Source: Flavobacteriaceae bacterium PS02338
GTDB taxonomy: Bacteria > Bacteroidota > Bacteroidia > Sphingobacteriales > Sphingobacteriaceae
Length of the DNA: 64,000 bases
Reading direction: 5' to 3'
Assembly (NCBI GenBank): GCA_029959615.1
Contig: JASCOD010000012.1
Span: forward strand, 86,712-150,711
The notes below the pieces were generated by a model that saw only the letters and a program-made list of their open reading frames with translations, was not told where the DNA came from and ran no database searches. The position numbers were made by a program, and so were the translations under genes. Below, piece after piece: positions 1 through 7,241 of the stretch; the first letter of the stretch is position 1; each line of letters begins with the position of its first letter.

Positions 1-2
1 CG

Positions 3-659
3 CCAAGCGTTGATTTCCTGTCTCCCGATTTTTATAATCCAGACTTTAAATATTGGAATGACTTATATGTACGAGCTAATAATCCATTATTTATACCCGA
101 AATTAAATTTGAGCAAGGTGTAGCGGGCAAGGCATTTTATGCTTTGGGGCATTATAACGGGATGGGTTTTTCGCCATTTTCTATTGAAACTGGTGCCGAA
201 TTAGAAAATAGGGAAATTACGGAGAGCTATAAATTACTTTCGCAGTTAAGTCCCTTGATTTTGAAATATAGAGGATTAGGTAATTTGGAAGGTGTGTTGT
301 TTGATAAGCAAGATAAAAAGAAAGAATTGAAATACGCAGATTATACCTTGTCGTTTAGTCACGACTTAAGTTTGGGTTGGTCGGGGAAATCTAAAGATGA
401 AGTTTGGCCACTAACTGGTGCAATGATTATAAAAATTGCCGAAAATGAATTTATTGTTGCTGGTACTGGTGTAGTAGCTACTTTTAAAACCAACAATGGC
501 AAAACTGCCGGTATCTTAAGTGTAGATGAATTAAAATATAAAGATGGAGAATTGGTGAATGGTTTGCGTTTAAATGGGGATCAGAATCATCAAGGTCGTC
601 ATTTGAGGATACCAGAAGGTAATTTTAGTATTCAGAGAGTTAAACTTTATAACTATTAG
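3..659 (+). CDS. GH35-like beta-galactosidase (DUF5597 type), C-terminal part
   Basis: The reading frame is open from the left edge, so only about 218 C-terminal residues are visible and the catalytic glutamates lie outside the window. The visible part starts with a VDFLSPD segment, followed by NPLFIPE and a GHYNGMGFSPFSIE stretch. I recognise these from the GH35-type glycosidases with a DUF5597 C-terminal domain. Such enzymes remove terminal beta-galactosyl (or related) residues from plant polysaccharides in the periplasm or at the surface. An internal TTG at 144 could be mistaken for the start, but conserved family sequence continues upstream of it. Its place before an acetylesterase and near a xylanase operon fits hemicellulose breakdown. 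The family assignment rests on memory of motifs, not on a search. Confidence 0.72.
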   Translation, partial: PSVDFLSPDFYNPDFKYWNDLYVRANNPLFIPEIKFEQGVAGKAFYALGHYNGMGFSPFSIETGAELENREITESYKLLSQLSPLILKYRGLGNLEGVLFDKQDKKKELKYADYTLSFSHDLSLGWSGKSKDEVWPLTGAMIIKIAENEFIVAGTGVVATFKTNNGKTAGILSVDELKYKDGELVNGLRLNGDQNHQGRHLRIPEGNFSIQRVKLYNY

Positions 660-763
660 CATTTATCGGATATAGGTAAATAGGCATGATGTGTCACCTT
701 TTGGAGAGAGGTAAGGGGGAGTGATTTTTAACAAAAATACATTTATGAAGCTGTTTAAAGGGC

Positions 764-833
764 TGTTGTCGGGGGCGCCAACAGTTAAAAATGGGACAGT
801 AAATGAACCGCTAATGTTGGCGTCCCCGCCAAC
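764..833. repeat. Paired palindromic (REP-like) repeats, upstream copy
   Basis: Two GC-rich palindromes lie in otherwise AT-rich sequence: GTTGTCGGGGGCGCCAAC at 764-781 and GTTGGCGTCCCCGCCAAC at 816-833. The second is the exact reverse complement of the first palindrome of the downstream copy (2901-2918). The pair brackets the esterase gene with the copy at 2901-2954. The arrangement resembles two inverted REP units forming a BIME-like element, which is an inference. Confidence 0.75.
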
Positions 834-851
834 GTGTACATAAATTATAAA

Positions 852-2774
852 ATGAAAAAGTTTTCAATCGTATTGTCATTATTGCTCTTGCAAGTTTGCT
901 GCTTTGCACAAATTAGGTTGCCAAAATTGATTAGTAACGGTATGGTTTTGCAACGAGGTGAAGCCGTAAAAATTTGGGGTTGGGCAGCACCAAGTGAAAA
1001 AGTAGAGATAGATTTTCTAGGAAAAAAATATCAGGTTGTTGCAAATGAAGAGGGAGAATGGACGACGAGATTGGCAGCTCAAAGGGCAGGTGGACCTTAC
1101 CAAATGGTCTTAAAGGCAAGCAATACGATAGTGTTATCCGATATTCTTTATGGGGATGTTTGGCTATGCAGTGGTCAGTCGAATATGGAATTGGAAATGA
1201 GCCGTTTGGTAGACAAATATCCAACGGAAATATCCAATGCAAAAAATAATAAGATCAGGCAGTTTTTGGTGCCAGACGAATATGATTTTAATAAGGAGAG
1301 AAACGATTTTGTAATTGGAATATGGAAAAGTGCAGATCCAAATACAGTATTGCAATTTAGTGGAACAGCTTATTTCTTCGCTAAAACGTTGTATGAAAAA
1401 TACAAAGTGCCAATTGGTATCCTTAACGCAGCTTTAGGCGGTTCGCCGGCACAGGCATGGATTAGCGAAAGTAGTCTTAAAGGATTTCCAGTTTATTATA
1501 ATGAGCTACAGCAATTCAAAAATCAAAGACTAATTGATAGTATGCAGCGTAAAGAATCAGAACAAAGTAAAGAATGGTACAGTTATCTCTATAAAAATGA
1601 TTTGGGATTAATACAAGCTTGGCTACGAAATGATGAGGTTTCGGTTAATTGGCCCACTATTGATGTGCCTTCTAATTTTAAAGGAGCTGCGCTAGATAAA
1701 TTTAATGGGGTAATTTGGCTAAAGAAGGAATTCTATCTAAAATCTAAGCCAACTACAGCAGAAGCAAAATTACTGTTGGGTACTTTGCGAGATGCTGATT
1801 CTACTTTTGTAAATGGTCGTTTTGTAGGAAATACCACTTACTTTTATCCTCCTCGCAGGTATCTTTTTTCTTCCGATTTATTGAAAGAGGGGAAGAATAT
1901 CATTACCGTTAGGTTGGTGGTTAATAATGGCAATCCCGAATTCTTGAAAGACAAACCCTATCAGCTAATTATTGGAGAAGATACATTGTCGGTAGCTGGC
2001 CAATGGAGTTATGCGGTAGGTGTAAAATCAAACCCTGCACCATCAAGTACTTTTTTTAGATGGAAAGCTGGTGGACTTTATAATGCGATGATTGCTCCCT
2101 TAAAAAACTACAATATCAAAGGAGTGGTATGGTATCAAGGTGAATCTAATACGGGAAATCCAAAAGAGTATGGTGCTTTAGTGCGTAGTTTAATTGCTGA
2201 CTGGAGAGGTACTTTTGCTAAGCCAAAATTGTCTTTTATCTATCTGCAATTGCCAAATTTTATGGAAGCTAAGGTAATGCCTTCAGAAAGTGCATGGGCA
2301 GAATTAAGAGAACAACAACGTCAATTAGCTGATGTGCCTCATGCTGCCATGGCTGTAGGCATAGACTTGGGCGAATGGAACGATATACATCCACTTAATA
2401 AAAAAGAGGTAGGAAGAAGATTGGCATTGCAAGCACAGCGAATAGTTTATGGAGATGTTAGCCTAACGAGTGTCGGACCTATATTTAAAAGTTTGATTAA
2501 AGACGGCAAGCGGTTAATAGTGAATTTTAGCAACCTAGGTGGAGGCCTAATAGCGAAAGACGGTAGCTTAAAGCACTTTGCCATTGCTGGTGCTGATGGT
2601 AAGTACTTTTGGGCAGAAGCTAGAATTATAAAGAATAAAGTTATTGTTTGGAGTACTTCTGTGGTTAATCCCATCACCATAAGGTACGCTTGGGCTGATA
2701 ACCCCGCGTCAGCAAATCTTTACAATAAGGAAGGATTGCCTGCATCACCATTTCAGGCAAGTGTTAAGAAGTAG
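852..2774 (+). CDS. Sialate O-acetylesterase family protein (split SGNH acetylesterase, CE20-like)
   Basis: A secreted esterase expected to remove acetyl groups from polysaccharide side chains (acetylated xylan or xyloglucan). I chose the ATG at 852 because it begins a normal signal peptide (hydrophobic core at residues 5-18, cleavage after CFAQ). A GTG at 834 would place part of the upstream repeat in the protein. The SGNH nucleophile motif is GQSNMELE (Ser about 110). A conserved WYQGESN block and a DIHPL Asp/His motif follow further on. Between them, about residues 235-370, sits a beta-rich stretch resembling a galactose-binding jelly roll. A split SGNH fold of this kind is the layout described for CE20 esterases. 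The xylanase operon nearby supports acetyl-hemicellulose as substrate; a true sialate substrate is less likely. Confidence 0.85.
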   Translation: MKKFSIVLSLLLLQVCCFAQIRLPKLISNGMVLQRGEAVKIWGWAAPSEKVEIDFLGKKYQVVANEEGEWTTRLAAQRAGGPYQMVLKASNTIVLSDILYGDVWLCSGQSNMELEMSRLVDKYPTEISNAKNNKIRQFLVPDEYDFNKERNDFVIGIWKSADPNTVLQFSGTAYFFAKTLYEKYKVPIGILNAALGGSPAQAWISESSLKGFPVYYNELQQFKNQRLIDSMQRKESEQSKEWYSYLYKNDLGLIQAWLRNDEVSVNWPTIDVPSNFKGAALDKFNGVIWLKKEFYLKSKPTTAEAKLLLGTLRDADSTFVNGRFVGNTTYFYPPRRYLFSSDLLKEGKNIITVRLVVNNGNPEFLKDKPYQLIIGEDTLSVAGQWSYAVGVKSNPAPSSTFFRWKAGGLYNAMIAPLKNYNIKGVVWYQGESNTGNPKEYGALVRSLIADWRGTFAKPKLSFIYLQLPNFMEAKVMPSESAWAELREQQRQLADVPHAAMAVGIDLGEWNDIHPLNKKEVGRRLALQAQRIVYGDVSLTSVGPIFKSLIKDGKRLIVNFSNLGGGLIAKDGSLKHFAIAGADGKYFWAEARIIKNKVIVWSTSVVNPITIRYAWADNPASANLYNKEGLPASPFQASVKK

Positions 2775-2900
2775 GCTTTTAACATTCATGAACACACTCT
2801 TTGGAATTTATAATTCCGAAGCATTATCAGAGGATTTTAAATGCGGAGTATAGATAAAATCTTTAGTGTCGAACAGCGGCGGGTTCGAAACCTATTGTTT

Positions 2901-2954
2901 GTTGGCGGGGACGCCAACAAATGAACTACCCACGTTGGCATCCCCGCCAACGTG
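2901..2954. repeat. Paired palindromic (REP-like) repeats, downstream copy
   Basis: GTTGGCGGGGACGCCAAC (2901-2918), a 15-nt spacer, then GTTGGCATCCCCGCCAAC (2934-2951) extended by CAC/GTG on its flanks. The second palindrome is the reverse complement of the first with one change. Each can fold alone, or the two can pair with each other into a long hairpin. This is the same family as the copy at 764-833. Confidence 0.8.
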
Positions 2955-3311
2955 TATTTGTAAAATTTCATGTTTCGAATACTCCTAATTTAACGTAATG
3001 AGTTAGGGTTAAGAAATTAGTTTTAGGCGCTAGAATCACTGATATTAGGATAAACCATAGTGATATAAAATCAATTGAGGTGGCGATTTCTAAAAAAGAA
3101 GCATTTTAATTTTCTGCAAAAAAGTCTGCGCACAATAAGCGATAGTGATTTTCCAAAGCTTTGTCAGTCTCAAAGTTCTAAATCGATAGTAATACTGTAT
3201 TGTCATAATCCTATCAACTGCTTTAATCTTTTGTATTTTCTATTTTGATATACAAGCTTATAAAACTTCGCTGTTAATTTTTTAAGGCTTTTATTAAAAG
3301 TCTTGACAAGA

Positions 3312-3339
3312 TGTATATTGTATATATTATGTATATTTG
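3312..3339 (+). promoter_or_regulatory. Toxin-antitoxin promoter with direct-repeat operator
   Basis: A perfect Bacteroidetes -7 element TATATTTG lies at 3332-3339, 21 bp before the antitoxin ATG at 3361. TGTATATT occurs at 3312-3319 and again at 3330-3337 overlapping the -7 element, a plausible binding site for the antitoxin itself. I do not see a clear -33 TTG at the right distance, so promoter strength is uncertain. Confidence 0.5.
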
Positions 3340-3360
3340 GATTTGTAATACTTAATAAAA

Positions 3361-3608
3361 TGCGCAAGAATATTGATATTGAAGATAATTTACTGTTAAA
3401 GCTTAAATTACTATCTGTTTTCGAAGAAATTAGTGTTAAATCTGTAATGGAAAAAGCCGTTTCCTTCTATGTCGAGTACAAAGAAAATGAACGATTACAA
3501 GCTTTGTCCGCAGAAGATAAAGAAGATTTAGGGCTTCTATTGCTGATGCAACAAGCGGACAGAAACGAAGTAGTTAGTAGAGATGAAATAATGAAAGCTT
3601 TAGATTAA
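3361..3608 (+). CDS. Antitoxin of a RelE/ParE-type toxin-antitoxin system
   Basis: A small acidic protein of about 82 residues directly before a RelE-like toxin; stop and start overlap by one base (TAATG). Family knowledge says such antitoxins bind and neutralise the toxin through their C-terminal half and repress their own promoter through the N-terminal half. The N-terminus (a short strand segment, then helices) could be a ribbon-helix-helix or another compact DNA-binding fold; I cannot decide which. The C-terminal part is rich in Glu, Asp, Lys and Leu, as expected for a toxin-wrapping tail. I prefer ATG 3361 to ATG 3303, because the earlier start would lie upstream of the probable promoter and add an unrelated hydrophobic stretch. 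Confidence 0.75.
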
Positions 3609-3874
3609 TGGAAGTTTTATTTTTAAGAAGCTTTCTTAATGATATAAAAAAACTCAACGATAATAAGTTGAAAGATAAAATCAAAGATTTCATTATTGAA
3701 CTAGAAAATTCAGCAAACATTGATGATGTTAATAATGTCAAGAAGCTGAAAGGTTATTCAACAGCTTATCGTTGGAGAATAGGAGATTATCGCTTAGGAT
3801 TTTATAAAATTGATAATACTATTGAATTAACTCGATTTGTAAAACGAAATGATATTTATAAGGTTTTTCCATGA
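3608..3874 (+). CDS. RelE/ParE-family toxin
   Basis: An 88-residue basic protein. It has the RelE-fold signature: an N-terminal strand (FLRSFLNDIKKL), two helices, then the YRWRIGDYRLGFYKI strand pair and a final ELTRFVKRNDIY strand. RelE members cut mRNA on the ribosome and ParE members poison gyrase; the arginine/lysine-rich core (RWRIGDYR, RFVKR) fits a RelE/HigB-type ribonuclease but does not prove it. It overlaps the antitoxin by one base and is surely co-transcribed. The length is normal for the family and no damage is visible. The pair sits between carbohydrate genes, consistent with a mobile module carried in accessory DNA. Confidence 0.82.
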   Translation: MEVLFLRSFLNDIKKLNDNKLKDKIKDFIIELENSANIDDVNNVKKLKGYSTAYRWRIGDYRLGFYKIDNTIELTRFVKRNDIYKVFP

Positions 3875-4022
3875 TAGAAGTTGATAATTCCAAGATAGGA
3901 AATTCGATATTCCAAATATCTAACAGCGAGGATACTCGTAATTGCAAATCTGGAACAATGGGGTGCGTAATATCGTAAGAAACCTAAATATACGTCCTTA
4001 TACTATTCCGTTGACGTTGCAA

Positions 4023-4172
4023 ACCCCAACGGATACGTTCTAGACCCCGACGTTATGGTCAGGTAACCCCAAATTTGACGTTGGTAGACCTCAAATTTGA
4101 CATTCCGAACCCCATCCGACACGTTCTGAACCCCAAAATTATGGTCTATCAACCCCAACGGACCATTTCTGA
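4023..4172. repeat. Degenerate tandem repeat, seven 21-22 bp units
   Basis: Seven head-to-tail units, each opening with ACCCC (one ACCTC), start at 4023, 4044, 4066, 4088, 4109, 4130 and 4152. Typical units are ACCCCAAATTTGACGTT plus a 4-5 base tail and ACCCCATCCGACACGTT plus TCTGA. Recurrent internal words are GACGTT, TATGGTC and AAATTT. The spacing of about 21.5 bp is close to two turns of B-DNA. On the minus strand the array is open in one frame, but the repeats are too variable for this to be a convincing gene. It lacks the identical repeats and longer spacers of a CRISPR array. Confidence 0.8.
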
Positions 4173-4387
4173 ACGTATCTTGACTATTAAAATACACGTT
4201 CAGACTAGTTGGATGCATATCTCCATAGGTTTAAGAACTGCTTGAAAACAGTCATAAACGTCAAATTATCTAAATCATCTTTTATAGCCTAAAATTCGAT
4301 AAGTATGTAAACAGTATGTTAAAGCTAGTCCAGAGTTAATTTTGCGAGACGAACTGCCTATCTAAATCGAACTGAGTTTAATACCAA

Positions 4388-4417
4388 AAACGCCCGAAGA
4401 TAAATCCTCGGGCGTTT
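4388..4417 (-). terminator. Rho-independent terminator of the xylanase operon
   Basis: A GC-rich inverted repeat around ACGCCCGA and TCGGGCGT with a short AT-rich loop, flanked by A-runs on the left (T-runs on the minus strand). It starts 24 nt beyond the GH10 stop codon. Confidence 0.8.
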
Positions 4418-4440
4418 ACTTTTATACAAACAACTTTGCT

Positions 4441-6111
4441 TTATTTTAGCTGTAAAGCTTCTTGGAAAGAAACAAAAGCTTGCTTCTTGTTAAATTTTTC
4501 ATCAAATAATAAAGGATAGTCTAGGGTATGATATGGTAAACGTTGACGTAGCCAACTGTCACTATCGCTAACGCCCCAAACAGTAATGCCGTAACGCTGA
4601 GCTGGTGGTACGTTTCTGTAATAAGATTCTACCACATACTTGTATTTGGCAGCTTGTTGAGCCAATAGGGTAGGTGTTACTACAAAGTTCTTGGTATTAG
4701 GGTCATTTTGGTTACCTGTGTTTACAGAAATATCTAGTTCGGAGATTTTTACTAAAAGGCCCAGCTTAGCCATTTTCATTAGTGCATTGTCTATGCCTGT
4801 AGTTGGCGTTAAATAGGTGATGTGAAATTGTAAACCTACCCCATGGATAGGTACACCTTTAGCTTTTAATCGGGTAACCACGGCAACGAGTGAATCTAGT
4901 TTCGCACCTCCCAATTCATGATTGTAATCGTTTAAGAACAATTTAGCACTTGGATCTGCTTCGTGTGCATATTTAAACGCTTTATAATAAACACTATCGC
5001 CTAGGTAGTTGGCCCAATAGAAACCGTCCGAGCTACTTGTACCTGTCCTTAATTTGCCGGTTTCGTCTACTGGTTCGTTAATTACATCCCAAGCCGGAAT
5101 TTTCCCCTTGTAATGAGTTACCATTTTGGTAATCCAGCTTTTCATGGTCGTATCCACCCTTAGTTTTAATTCTTCAGCACTAGCTGTTCCTCCAACTGGA
5201 TTAGCTAAAGTTACCGCAACACTATCTATGAAGTAGGTTCCTGTTTGTCTAAACTGGAAGTTAAATCTCGTAGCGTTACCTCCAGATGGTGTTAAAGTAG
5301 CAGTGTATTTAGTCCACGTGGTGGTTACGGCCACATCGCTACTAGCCCAACCTCCACTTTGTAAACCTACCAAAATACGTGGGTTGGTAGCACCGCTATG
5401 TTTTGCATAAAAGGAAATTTTATAAGCAGTACCAGCATTTAGTGTAGGTATGCCAGTCCCATCTGGGAATAGTTGAAATTCGTAAGCATTGGCAGGCACA
5501 GTGCCTACCACAATCTTGGCGCCTCTAGTTTCGTCATGAAATTCTCCAGCAGTAGAACTTAGAGATACAGAGCCTACGCTGGTGCCTTGTACTTGTGCTG
5601 TCCAGTTGGTGGCTATACTTGCATAGGTAGATCCTGTATTACTTACTGTTGCAGCTGTACCTAGCTCGAAACTCGAGTTTGGCAATAAATTAGGGTTGCT
5701 TGTTGTGCTACTAGGCTTTGCAATTAAAGCACGTAAGTAGTTTCCATTGTTATTCTGATGCCAAACCAGGGTATGTCCATATACGCTCATGCCGTTTGTG
5801 GTAGCAAAGTTCATTAAGATGTCAGATTTTGTAAAATCTAAACTTCCATCGTTTTTAACCATGGCACCATGTTTCATCGTATAACCAGGAGTGATGTTGT
5901 TGAATTGCTCTTTTACAAATTTTGCATAGGTTTTGTTGGCGACGATAGAATCATAATCTACACCAACACCTAGTAGATATTGTGCTGCCGATTTTAGGCT
6001 TAATGAAGCATCAGCATTGATTTTTGCAGGTTCATAATCATTCTTTTTGCAGCTGATTAGCGCCAAGGTGATCAGTAAACAGCAAAAGAAAGTTTTTATT
6101 AATTGTCTCAT
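4441..6111 (-). CDS. GH10 endo-1,4-beta-xylanase lipoprotein with inserted CBM
   Basis: A 556-residue endoxylanase that cuts the xylan backbone at the cell surface. The start at 6111 is chosen because it gives a lipoprotein signal peptide (lipobox LISC, Cys about 21) and lies after the upstream gene ends; an earlier in-frame ATG at 6153 would overlap that gene. GH10 signatures are HTLVWHQ (113-119), WDVINEP with the acid/base Glu at about 346, and ISELDIS with the nucleophile Glu at about 458. Between the first two, roughly residues 141-303, there is a beta-sandwich segment starting LLPNSSFELG that looks like a CBM4/9-type module. Such insertions are known in surface xylanases of Bacteroidetes. 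It is the last gene of the susC operon, 22 nt after the glycan-binding protein. Confidence 0.95.
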   Translation of the reverse strand: MRQLIKTFFCCLLITLALISCKKNDYEPAKINADASLSLKSAAQYLLGVGVDYDSIVANKTYAKFVKEQFNNITPGYTMKHGAMVKNDGSLDFTKSDILMNFATTNGMSVYGHTLVWHQNNNGNYLRALIAKPSSTTSNPNLLPNSSFELGTAATVSNTGSTYASIATNWTAQVQGTSVGSVSLSSTAGEFHDETRGAKIVVGTVPANAYEFQLFPDGTGIPTLNAGTAYKISFYAKHSGATNPRILVGLQSGGWASSDVAVTTTWTKYTATLTPSGGNATRFNFQFRQTGTYFIDSVAVTLANPVGGTASAEELKLRVDTTMKSWITKMVTHYKGKIPAWDVINEPVDETGKLRTGTSSSDGFYWANYLGDSVYYKAFKYAHEADPSAKLFLNDYNHELGGAKLDSLVAVVTRLKAKGVPIHGVGLQFHITYLTPTTGIDNALMKMAKLGLLVKISELDISVNTGNQNDPNTKNFVVTPTLLAQQAAKYKYVVESYYRNVPPAQRYGITVWGVSDSDSWLRQRLPYHTLDYPLLFDEKFNKKQAFVSFQEALQLK

Positions 6112-6133
6112 AAATTTCTTTGTTGATTGGTCA

Positions 6134-7231
6134 TTAATAAGCAAATCTGACATTGTCTATATTCGCTTCCATGGCTGCGGTGGCGTAGCCTTGGAAGAAA
6201 AATTTAACGGTGGTAATTAAGCTCGGATTGGGTATGTCTGTGCCAGAGCCATAACCCGATTTTAAATCAGATAACGGAATAGCTACAGTACTCCATCCAC
6301 TACCATTAATATTTACGTTTTTGGCATAATTTCCAGTGCCATAGGCAACTATTACCTGTAAAACAGTTCCGGTTTTTCCATTATTGTTCACCTCAAATTT
6401 AAGCGTGGTGTTTGCTGCAGCGGTAGTAATACCAAACGTTTGGCTACCACTAGACAAGTCGTAATTCTGGATGCCCGCATAACCCGCTGTAGAAGCTGTT
6501 TTGGGAATTAGTTTTAAGAAATTGCCTGTAAATGGGGCAGGATTTGCATTTACTATGGTTCTAGAATCGATATCACCAGCAGTATACCAAGAGGTACCAT
6601 TTGGTCTAATACCGCCTCCATCAAAATCGGCAATCAGTACTGCTCTTTCTCCTACAGATAAGAGATTTGTACTAGAAACAGAACCGCCCGCTGTAACTAC
6701 GGTTAATAGACCAGAACTAGCTCCGGTAGGAATTTTGAAACTTAATCTATTAACTAAAGTGCTATCTGTAATTTCTGTTACTGTTGTACCGCCAATAGAA
6801 ACAGATTTGATATTTCTGAAGTAGTTTCCGCTAATGGTAACGATATCTCCAACGGGACCAGATTCTGGCGTAAAACTATTGATAATAGGGAATGGCTGTT
6901 TTACCGTGAAATCTAAAGATGCGGTTTGACCACTTCTATTTACAATGGTGATTTTTTGCTTTCCGTACAGTGCGTTAGTTGGTACGGTAGTGAAAATATT
7001 GCTTTCAGTATTGTAAATTGGACTAAATGCTGCATCTACGTTGCCAAATTTTATAGACACAATGTCTTGCATATTTGTGCCATATATGGTTACAAAAGCT
7101 CCAGGTAAAGCCATACCAGGGTCACTTCTAAGGCCAGATGGCGTAACCACTTTATCCTCTTTTTTGCAGCTAGTTAGTAAAACTACTATTAGCCCAAAAA
7201 GATATATCGATGTTGAAATGCTCTTTTTCAT
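6134..7231 (-). CDS. IPT/TIG surface glycan-binding lipoprotein (SGBP-B-like)
   Basis: A 365-residue lipoprotein (lipobox LTSC, Cys about 22) expected on the outer surface, where it captures xylan chains for the SusC/SusD transporter. After the signal peptide come two IPT/TIG-type Ig-fold repeats (about residues 32-110 and 112-195), recognisable by phrases such as PGAFVTIYGTN and GPVGDIVTISGNYF. A larger C-terminal beta domain (about 198-365) resembles the glycan-binding domain of SGBP-B proteins. The gene lies 10 nt after susD and 22 nt before the xylanase, the usual position in xylan loci. Its sequence is not enough to define the exact ligand; xylan is inferred from the neighbouring GH10 gene. 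Confidence 0.85.
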   Translation of the reverse strand: MKKSISTSIYLFGLIVVLLTSCKKEDKVVTPSGLRSDPGMALPGAFVTIYGTNMQDIVSIKFGNVDAAFSPIYNTESNIFTTVPTNALYGKQKITIVNRSGQTASLDFTVKQPFPIINSFTPESGPVGDIVTISGNYFRNIKSVSIGGTTVTEITDSTLVNRLSFKIPTGASSGLLTVVTAGGSVSSTNLLSVGERAVLIADFDGGGIRPNGTSWYTAGDIDSRTIVNANPAPFTGNFLKLIPKTASTAGYAGIQNYDLSSGSQTFGITTAAANTTLKFEVNNNGKTGTVLQVIVAYGTGNYAKNVNINGSGWSTVAIPLSDLKSGYGSGTDIPNPSLITTVKFFFQGYATAAMEANIDNVRFAY

Positions 7232-7241
7232 ATTTGTTGAA

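Larger units (their letters stand above)
2775..3360. other. Intergenic region, no gene seen
   Basis: 586 bp between the esterase and the antitoxin. It contains the downstream paired palindromes (2901-2954) and the promoter/operator of the toxin-antitoxin pair at its right end (3312-3339). The part from about 2960 to 3300 is AT-rich, and I see no convincing reading frame or RNA in it. Confidence 0.6.
3875..4440. other. Intergenic region with tandem array and terminator
   Basis: 566 bp between the toxin and the convergent xylanase gene. It holds a degenerate 21-22 bp tandem array (4023-4172) and the xylanase terminator (4388-4417). The remaining sequence, 3875-4020 and 4175-4385, shows no convincing gene. 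Confidence 0.6.

Noticed and set aside
3303..3360. Earlier ATG start for the antitoxin
   Set aside because: The extra segment contains the -7 element and repeated TGTATATT operator, and adds a hydrophobic stretch unlike an antitoxin.
4023..4172. CRISPR array
   Set aside because: Units are degenerate, contiguous and only 21-22 bp long, with no identical repeat/spacer alternation and no cas genes nearby.
4003..4218. Open frame of 71 codons on the minus strand across the tandem array
   Set aside because: It is a by-product of the 21-22 bp repeat; units of 22 bp shift the frame so no regular peptide repeat results, and no start context or partner gene supports it.
6112..6153. Longer N-terminus for the GH10 xylanase
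   Set aside because: It overlaps the end of the upstream gene and buries the lipoprotein signal peptide; ATG 6111 gives a normal lipobox.
6501..6824. Plus-strand frame of 107 codons opposite the glycan-binding protein gene
   Set aside because: Shadow frame of a well-supported gene; no protein-like family features and no promoter.
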